Below are positions 6,803 to 11,480 of a DNA stretch of 11,480 bases, piece after piece (positions within the stretch are counted from its first letter, which is position 1; each line of letters opens with the position of its first letter). The position numbers were made by a program, and so were the translations under genes. The stretch comes from an uncultured Spirochaetales bacterium (GTDB taxonomy: Bacteria; Spirochaetota; Spirochaetia; Treponematales; Treponemataceae), in assembly GCA_946061495.1 (NCBI GenBank), contig CAMGSV010000065.1:1-11480 (forward strand), read 5' to 3'. The notes under the pieces were generated by a model. That model ran no database searches. It saw only the letters and a program-made list of their open reading frames with translations, and was not told the origin of the DNA.

Positions 6803-7501
6803 TTGAAAATACATAATATAATGGAGTCATACATAACCAATCGAACAAATGCCTTATACGATGATTTCGTAGAGATGAAGAATTCTTTCCTCACCTGTAG
6901 CTGTGAGAACTGTCGGTTGGATACCATCTGCTACGTACTCAACAGGGTGCAGCCCAAGTACGTCGTTTCTGGACGTGGAATGACCTATGCCAACCTTGCC
7001 CTGAACGGACAGACAAAGGCGGACATTGATGCCATGATCATAGATGGAATTCGTGTGGTGAATGCAGCCAAGCGTCCCTACCACGATCAGCGCAAACTGA
7101 AGGAGACCACGGACAACAAGCCGGCCTTCATCTTCCCTGTGTTCATGGGAGCCGTCTATGATGGTCATACCTTTGAGCCACTTTCTGGTGTCAGCATCGA
7201 ACTCAGCGCCGACGGAAAGCTTGTTTCCATGGAGGATGCATCCTGGGAGAACCCCACCCTCACCTACAAGCCCGCCAAGGGAAGCTTCACCTTCAAGCCG
7301 GCATCCATTCCTGCGGAGAAAGAGGGTGAGACCAGGGAATTCAACTTCACCATCACCATCAGGTCAGCTGACTACCAGCCTCTCATTTATTCCTTTACCA
7401 TTCCTCTCACCTCCAGCAAGGAAGAGACACCTTTTATCTCCTTGAAGCTCCAGGACAGCTACATGTTTTCAGCAAACGAGATCAACATCATGGAGGAATA
7501 G
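6803..7501 (+). CDS. ComFB-domain protein with beta-rich C-terminal region
   Basis: Protein of 232 residues in two parts. Residues about 1-96 match the late competence ComFB family: ALYDDFVEMKN, then CSCENCRLD (Cys32, Cys34, Cys37, with Cys43 in TICYVLN), then LNRVQPKYVVS and a closing helix ending RPYHD. Residues about 106-218 form a predicted beta-rich region (FPVFMGAVYDGHTFEPLSGVSIELSADG) that resembles a carboxypeptidase-regulatory or Ig-like fold. The link KETTDNKPA looks like a flexible hinge. There is no signal peptide or membrane segment, so it should be cytoplasmic. ComFB was named from the Bacillus comF operon, and cyanobacterial relatives have been reported to bind cyclic dinucleotides. 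A signalling or adaptor role here is inference. The start is TTG at 6803, with GGAGG well placed. The gene has its own strong promoter and so appears independent of the aconitase unit. Base composition is closer to balanced than in the neighbours on either side. Confidence 0.75.
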   Translation: MKIHNIMESYITNRTNALYDDFVEMKNSFLTCSCENCRLDTICYVLNRVQPKYVVSGRGMTYANLALNGQTKADIDAMIIDGIRVVNAAKRPYHDQRKLKETTDNKPAFIFPVFMGAVYDGHTFEPLSGVSIELSADGKLVSMEDASWENPTLTYKPAKGSFTFKPASIPAEKEGETREFNFTITIRSADYQPLIYSFTIPLTSSKEETPFISLKLQDSYMFSANEINIMEE

Positions 7502-7772
7502 GAGCCATAAGCTTGTGCAGGCTAGAGAACATACGCTCCGACTTGCACAAGTGGGATAATTTCCAGTAAAAATAAAAAATTGGGTACTTTGAATTTCGAG
7601 GTTTATTAGGAGTTAAAAAAAGCAGAAATATGGAAAGACGAGCGAGACAAAACCTATCGTACTAGTATATGCTCTCCATTTTCAATCGAAAATCAACAAC
7701 CAGAACACTAGGCCTCAGTAAGATTCAATCAATGTGATTTAAACTTCAAACTAGTACTGTCTGGAACTTCCC
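7502..7772. other. AT-rich convergent intergenic region
   Basis: Lies between the convergent ComFB and thiQ genes. It holds an inverted repeat with 8-base arms (7512-7551), a 6-base hairpin ATTTTC-AATC-GAAAAT (7678-7693), and the 8-base inverted pair GTACTAGT (7659-7666) / ACTAGTAC (7750-7757). AATTTCGAG at 7592-7600 repeats the sequence at the coupling-protein junction (3181-3189). I see no gene, no tRNA and no hairpin followed by a T-run on either strand, so termination of both flanking units is unexplained. Confidence 0.5.
7512..7551 (+). repeat. Inverted repeat downstream of ComFB gene
   Basis: CTTGTGCA (7512-7519) and TGCACAAG (7544-7551) are exact reverse complements with a 24-base loop, and one GU and one GC pair can extend the stem inward. 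It begins 10 bases after the ComFB stop. It could stabilise the mRNA end or aid factor-dependent termination, but it lacks the T-run of an intrinsic terminator. Confidence 0.5.
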
Positions 7773-8438
7773 TCATCCCATTCTGAGGATCCGGTCCGCC
7801 ACCAGCTGGGCCTCCTCCAGGTCGTGGGTGACGAAGATACCGGCGAACCCGAATTCCTGCTGCATACGGCGGATGTCCTGGGCGAGGCGGCGGCGGAGGG
7901 GGGCATCCAAGGCGGAAAGGGGCTCGTCAAAGAGGATGAGCTTGGGCTTGACGATGAGGGTCCTGGCAAGGGACACCCGCTGGGCCTCCCCGCCGGAAAG
8001 GGTTTCGGGACGGCGGCGGGCGAAGTCCTTCATGCCGAAGCCTTCCAGCAGCGCCATGGCCTGCCGCCGAGACTCCGCCTTCCCCACTCCCTGACAACGG
8101 AGCCCATAGGCCACATTGTCATCGGTACGGAGATGGGGAAAGAGGGAGGGCTGCTGGAACACCATGCCAATCTGTCGTTTTCCCGGCGGTACTGGCAGCA
8201 GGTTCCGTCCCTCAAGCCGCAGCACCGGCGACCCCTGGCCTTCACCTGCCTCCGGGGCCAGAAGTCCCGCAATGAGCCGCAGCACCGTAGACTTGCCGCA
8301 GCCGGAGGGTCCCAGCAGGGCCACCATCTCCCCCGCCTGCAAATCCAGTGAGAAGTCCACCTGCAGCCGCTGCCCCTCGGACTGCCAGGTCTTCCTCAAA
8401 TTCCTGGCCTGAAAGTAGCTGTCATTCCAGTTATCCAT
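7773..8438 (-). CDS. thiQ: Thiamine ABC transporter ATP-binding protein
   Basis: Cytoplasmic ATPase that powers thiamine (or thiamine phosphate) uptake through ThiP. The 221-residue product has a full set of ABC motifs: Walker A GPSGCGKST at 43-51, Q-loop VFQQPSLFPHL around 93-103, signature LSGGEAQRVSLARTL at 147-161, Walker B LILFDEPLSALD at 167-178, and the switch His205 in VTHDLEEA. The start is ATG at 8438, which overlaps the thiP stop by 8 bases. A longer upstream frame exists but only reads thiP in the wrong frame. The protein stops at LVADRILRMG, immediately after the segment where relatives continue with a strand and a short tail of some 10-15 residues. One extra base near 7776 would read on as DEGSSRQY to a TAG at 7751-7753. 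A small late frameshift or natural shortening are both possible. Core ATPase function should survive. Confidence 0.88.
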   Translation of the reverse strand: MDNWNDSYFQARNLRKTWQSEGQRLQVDFSLDLQAGEMVALLGPSGCGKSTVLRLIAGLLAPEAGEGQGSPVLRLEGRNLLPVPPGKRQIGMVFQQPSLFPHLRTDDNVAYGLRCQGVGKAESRRQAMALLEGFGMKDFARRRPETLSGGEAQRVSLARTLIVKPKLILFDEPLSALDAPLRRRLAQDIRRMQQEFGFAGIFVTHDLEEAQLVADRILRMG

Positions 8439-10251
8439 GATGCTTCTCCTTGAAAGGTTTTTTCCCCGGCCGCCCCACCGTCCCTCCCCGGTCACCGAGA
8501 AAGAACAGGGGCATGGACAGTGCCGCCAGCACCAGACCGCAGCAGCAGGCTTCCCCAAAGCGGTAGGCTCCTGCCAGATTGTAGGTGTACAGGGCCAGGG
8601 TCTCGAAGCGGGGGATGGCCAGCACCAGCGGCAGGGTGGTGTCCCCGCAGCCCAGGGCCAGGCAGAATCCAAGGGCGGACAGGATGCTTTTTCGGCACAG
8701 GGGCAGGTAGATTCTGAACACAGTGTCCAAGGGAAAGCCGGAGAGCATGGTGGCCGCATCCTCCATGGCGGGGGGAATCTTGTCCAGGGCCACGGAAACC
8801 TGCCGGAAAGCCAGGGGCCAGTGGAGTGCCGCCTGAAGCAGCACCAGCATCCAGGGGCTTCCTGTCAGCCCAGGCCACCAGGAGGCCAGCAGCCGGGTTG
8901 CCCCAAAACCCAGCACCACCGAGGATACCGCCATGGGCAGCAGGGGCAGAATCCTGACAAGACCGCCACGTCTCCTGCTCCAGGCACCACGACGCTCCCG
9001 TTCCTTCAGGACAACCGACAGAAAGAGGGCGGCCGCTACCGCCAGCACCGATGACAGGGCCGAGGTTGCCAGGGTGTTCTTCAGGGATATGAAAAAGCTG
9101 GGACGGGAAAGGAGGGAGCGGAAATTCATCAGGGAAAGCCCCAGCGGCAAACGTCCCAGTCCAGAGGGAAGACTTCTAGATGTGAGGGCAGACACCACCA
9201 GCTGCAGCAGGGGCAGCAGGAAGAACAGCACCACCGCCTCCGCCAGCAAGGCGCATCCTGCCACCTCACAGAAACCGCCCAAGGGTCTTCTGCCAAATCC
9301 TGCGGCGTCCAGGGCAAGGCCACGGTTCTCCCGTCCCCGCCCCTCCGCAAAGCTGTAGAGCCACACCACCAGCACCGCCACCGCCGTCTCCACCAGGGCC
9401 AGGGCCGAAGCCAGCGGGAAGTTCAGGCTGGAGCGGGCCGCCTGATAAATCTCCACCTCCAGCACCGAGGTACCCACCCCTCCAAAGAGCAGCACCAGCA
9501 CAAAGCTGAAGAAGCAATAGAGGAACACCATCATGGCGGCAGAGGCAATGGCGGGCAGGAGCTGCACCAGCGTCACGGTTCTGAACACACGGAAGGGACT
9601 GGCTCCCAGCAGCACCGCCGCGTCATGCTGTCCCCGGTGGAGCTGGCTCCAGCAGTCGCCGCAGGTCTTCATCACCAGGGGGAAGTTGTAGAAGCCCTGG
9701 GCCACCACAATGCCCAGAGAGGAGTACAGGAAGGTGAAGGGCGGCTCCTCCAGTCCCAACAGGGCCTGAGCCACGTCGTTGGCCACCCCCTGCATTCCCC
9801 AGAACATGACGTAGCCCAGGGCCACCAGCAGCGGCGGCACGCAGAGGGGCACGGCAGACAGGGAAAGCAGTAGGCGGCGGCCGGGAAACGTGCGGGTGGC
9901 AGTGAAGAAGGCGGCGGGAATCCCTATCACCAGGGCCAGCAGGGTGGAAAGCAGGGCCAGAACCAGCGTCCTGAATGCAACCCGCAGCACCCGGCTGGAA
10001 AAAACCAAGGAAAACCCGCCGCTCCCAGCAATGCCACCACCACCGCCTCCATCCATCAACGGAAGAAAGGAGTGAACCAAAGGCAGGGCAAAGGCCAGCA
10101 CCAAGCACAGCAGCAGGATGCCACCCGCAAGGGCAACCGCCACCTGGCACAGCCTCCCCAAAAGGCGGCCGCCACCAGACAGCCCTCCAAGGCAGCCTTC
10201 GGAGTTCCTTCGCCTCATTCCGCCACATCCAGCTTCTTCCATGATGGACAC
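8431..10251 (-). CDS. thiP: Thiamine ABC transporter permease
   Basis: Inner-membrane permease of the thiamine importer, a fused protein with two MetI-like halves in one chain, as is usual for ThiP and ferric-iron FbpB-type permeases. At 606 residues it is longer than the E. coli protein (about 536). About twelve hydrophobic segments are visible, the first near 36-60. The two EAA loops that dock to ThiQ are recognisable: DAAVLLGASPFRVFRTVTL near 210-228 and EDAATMLSGFPLDTVFRIYL near 497-516. A glycine-rich stretch (about 67-79) in the first periplasmic loop is unusual. The start is uncertain. GTG at 10251 lies 12 bases after the thiB stop, ATG at 10242 is equally possible, and neither has a strong ribosome binding site, which suggests coupling to thiB translation. 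The substrate is assigned from the TPP riboswitch and the ThiB neighbour. An iron transporter would be the alternative on sequence alone. Confidence 0.88.
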   Translation of the reverse strand: MSIMEEAGCGGMRRRNSEGCLGGLSGGGRLLGRLCQVAVALAGGILLLCLVLAFALPLVHSFLPLMDGGGGGGIAGSGGFSLVFSSRVLRVAFRTLVLALLSTLLALVIGIPAAFFTATRTFPGRRLLLSLSAVPLCVPPLLVALGYVMFWGMQGVANDVAQALLGLEEPPFTFLYSSLGIVVAQGFYNFPLVMKTCGDCWSQLHRGQHDAAVLLGASPFRVFRTVTLVQLLPAIASAAMMVFLYCFFSFVLVLLFGGVGTSVLEVEIYQAARSSLNFPLASALALVETAVAVLVVWLYSFAEGRGRENRGLALDAAGFGRRPLGGFCEVAGCALLAEAVVLFFLLPLLQLVVSALTSRSLPSGLGRLPLGLSLMNFRSLLSRPSFFISLKNTLATSALSSVLAVAAALFLSVVLKERERRGAWSRRRGGLVRILPLLPMAVSSVVLGFGATRLLASWWPGLTGSPWMLVLLQAALHWPLAFRQVSVALDKIPPAMEDAATMLSGFPLDTVFRIYLPLCRKSILSALGFCLALGCGDTTLPLVLAIPRFETLALYTYNLAGAYRFGEACCCGLVLAALSMPLFFLGDRGGTVGRPGKKPFKEKHHG

Positions 10252-10263
10252 CGAAAGCGGAGC

Positions 10264-11280
10264 CTACTCCGCCAGCAGGGCCATCACTGCATCCACAGCG
10301 GCCGACAGGGTCTCATTGTCCACGGTCAGAGCCTTTCCGGCCTGGGGAGCCGCCTGATAGGAGTCGGGCAGCGCCACCTCAGGGTTCACGGGATACATCC
10401 ACTGGGTCAGGGGCAGCACCTCCTGGGCCTGGCGAGAAATCAGGAAGTCAAGGAAGCGGCGGCCTCCTTCAGCATTGGGAGCCCCCTTCACCAGGGCCGC
10501 CCCCTCAATCTGGAGGGAATGGCCTTCGGGGAATATGAGGGCCTGGAACTGGTCCCCCTCCCCGTACTCCACGTGGTAGGCGGGACTGGTGGTATAACTC
10601 ACCACCAGAGGGGCCTCCCCTGTGGTAAACAGACCGTAGCCGCTGCTCCAGGAGGGAGCCATGGTGAGGATGTTGGGCTTCAGGGCCCGCCAGTAGTCAA
10701 GGTAGTCCTCCCCGAAGACCGCCACCGTCCAGGCCACAAAGCCCAGGCCGGGCGTGCTGGTGCGGGGATCCATCAGGATGATCTTCTTTCGATAAATGTC
10801 CTTGATCAAATCCTGCAGCGATGTGGGAGCGGGAACCGACGAGCTGCTGTCGTGAATCATGGCGAAGTAGCTCCAGTCGTAGGGGGTCAAAAGCCAGTCC
10901 TCCGTGAGGCGGAGATGCTGCGGCACCAGCTGGGCTCCATCCTGCGGCTGGTAGGGCTCCAGCACGCCGGAGCTGCGGGCCAAATCGACTTGGTTGTTGT
11001 CCACTCCGATGACCACATCGGCCTGGGGAGCCGACGACTCAAGGATGGTGCGGGAGAGAATCTGGACCCCGTCCCCCACCACAATCATGGTGCATTTTAG
11101 ACCTGTTTTTTCTTCAAAGGCCTTGGCCAGCTGCGGTCCTGGCCCCCACTCCCCTGCAAAGGAGTCGTAGGTGTAGACCACCACCTCGTCGGTTCGTTGG
11201 GAATTGTCCTTGGCGCCAAAGGCAGCCACAGAACAAACAATACATGTAGATAGGAAAATGGTAAAAAGACGTGTCTTCAT
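10264..11280 (-). CDS. thiB: Thiamine-binding periplasmic protein
   Basis: Substrate-binding protein of the thiamine importer, 338 residues, the usual size for ThiB/TbpA. Residues 1 to about 22 form a signal peptide: basic MKTR, hydrophobic core LFTIFLSTCIVCSVA, and likely signal peptidase I cleavage near AFG/AKD. No convincing lipobox is seen, since LSTC has Thr before the Cys, so the protein is probably soluble in a periplasm. The mature part starts with TDEVVVYTYDSFAGEWGPG, the typical ThiB opening, and later shows VVIGVDNNQ, LTPYDWSYFAMIHDS and SLQDL, characteristic of this group-II binding protein family. The start is ATG at 11280, with GGAGG at 11285-11289. A longer in-frame extension to 11331 would run through the riboswitch and is rejected. 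First gene of the operon, controlled by the TPP riboswitch that carries its ribosome binding site. Confidence 0.92.
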   Translation of the reverse strand: MKTRLFTIFLSTCIVCSVAAFGAKDNSQRTDEVVVYTYDSFAGEWGPGPQLAKAFEEKTGLKCTMIVVGDGVQILSRTILESSAPQADVVIGVDNNQVDLARSSGVLEPYQPQDGAQLVPQHLRLTEDWLLTPYDWSYFAMIHDSSSSVPAPTSLQDLIKDIYRKKIILMDPRTSTPGLGFVAWTVAVFGEDYLDYWRALKPNILTMAPSWSSGYGLFTTGEAPLVVSYTTSPAYHVEYGEGDQFQALIFPEGHSLQIEGAALVKGAPNAEGGRRFLDFLISRQAQEVLPLTQWMYPVNPEVALPDSYQAAPQAGKALTVDNETLSAAVDAVMALLAE

Positions 11281-11283
11281 ACT

Positions 11284-11384
11284 TCCTCCGCCGGCATTAT
11301 CCGGATCAGGTTGGGACAGCCCTACGGCCATCCTGCGGGTATATTCTCAGAGAGCATGGAATGCCACGCTCACACCCCGGTGAT
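11284..11384 (-). ncRNA. TPP riboswitch (THI element)
   Basis: Read on the minus strand, the leader has the conserved TPP aptamer parts in order. CGGGGUG pairs with UACCCG (P2). An 8-base stem GAGCGUGG/CCAUGCUC forms P3 and is followed by the invariant CUGAGA. Then comes the ACCUGAUCCGGAUAAUGCCGGCGGAGG block with P4 (CCGG/CCGG). An additional helix GGAUGGCC/GGCUGUCC, with two GU pairs, is inserted before ACCUGAUC. The 3' end GGAGGAAGU contains the thiB ribosome binding site, and GAAG can pair with CUUC at 11385-11388 as P1. Binding of TPP should therefore hide the site and block thiB translation, with no separate expression platform. No terminator hairpin with a T-run is seen. The exact 5' boundary is uncertain. 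Confidence 0.93.
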
Positions 11385-11390
11385 GAAGCC

Positions 11391-11419
11391 AGTATACTGG
11401 ATTTGACGGAGGAAAACAA
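11391..11419 (-). promoter_or_regulatory. Predicted promoter of the thiBPQ operon
   Basis: On the minus strand TTGTTT (11414-11419), a 17-base spacer and TATACT (11391-11396) form a good sigma70-type promoter. The start would fall near 11384-11389, at the very beginning of the riboswitch, so the leader contains little besides the aptamer. Beyond it, 11420-11480 shows nothing I can identify. Confidence 0.6.
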
Positions 11420-11480
11420 GTGTACTGTCCGTTCCAAATACCTTTAGGACAGAGAGACAGCCGTGGAAGAATGTGACATA

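Noticed and set aside
7512..7551. Intrinsic terminator after the ComFB gene
   Set aside because: The stem is present but the loop is 24 bases and no T-run follows, so it is listed only as an inverted repeat.
8439..8759. Extended start for thiQ, making a 328-residue protein
   Set aside because: The added part is Pro/Cys/Trp-rich out-of-frame reading of thiP. ABC homology begins right after ATG at 8438.
10072..11100. Plus-strand open frame of 342 codons opposite thiP and thiB
   Set aside because: Rich in His/Gln/Gly without recognisable domains. The minus strand has strong thiB identity with signal peptide, ribosome binding site and riboswitch.
11281..11331. Extended thiB start giving 17 extra residues
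   Set aside because: It would translate the TPP aptamer and displace the signal peptide from the N-terminus.
1..11480. CRISPR array, tRNA or rRNA
   Set aside because: No regularly spaced direct repeats, no cloverleaf with a TTC loop, and no rRNA-like conserved segments were seen on either strand.

Overview
The window reads as a chromosomal patchwork from a GC-rich, probably diderm bacterium. Three observations favour a spirochaete-like host, at low confidence. A ComFB-domain protein is present, a family I associate with Bacillus, cyanobacteria and spirochaetes. A ThiBPQ thiamine importer sits behind a TPP riboswitch. The thiamine-binding protein has an apparently cleavable signal peptide and no clear lipobox. 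There is no rRNA, tRNA or other taxonomic marker, so the genus cannot be named.

Layout. (1) 1-3182, minus strand: remnant of a conjugative transfer module in the order coupling protein (VirD4/TraG), ribbon-helix-helix-like protein, TrbB/VirB11 ATPase. This is the gene order at the head of IncP/Tn4371-type trb operons. The coupling protein is cut at its 5' end and lacks its membrane anchor and Walker A. No trbC start is visible at the left edge. (2) 3183-3507: an AT-rich insertion-like segment with a short possible transposase N-terminus and an inverted repeat, then a good sigma70-type promoter. (3) 3508-6769, plus strand: a two-gene unit of a short bacterial aconitase and an HD-domain phosphohydrolase, separated by one base. 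(4) 6738-7501, plus strand: a strong promoter lying inside the 3' end of the HD gene drives a ComFB-domain protein with an added beta-rich C-terminal region. (5) 7502-7772: AT-rich non-coding DNA with small inverted repeats and a second copy of a motif seen at the 3181 junction. (6) 7773-11419, minus strand: a thiamine import operon made of promoter, TPP riboswitch, thiB, thiP and thiQ, with overlapping or nearly touching genes. thiQ looks clipped or frameshifted at its last codons.

How the parts work together. ThiB (periplasmic binding), ThiP (permease) and ThiQ (ATPase) form one ABC importer for thiamine or its phosphates. The riboswitch shuts it down when TPP is plentiful. Aconitase supplies isocitrate for glutamate synthesis or the TCA branch. 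The HD protein retains the metal and catalytic residues of SAMHD1-type dNTP hydrolases. ComFB proteins have been linked to cyclic dinucleotide signalling. The transfer genes look like a decayed fragment that cannot work alone. I found no clear new multi-gene system. The most unusual items are the ComFB fusion, the decapitated coupling protein at an insertion junction, and the clipped thiQ.
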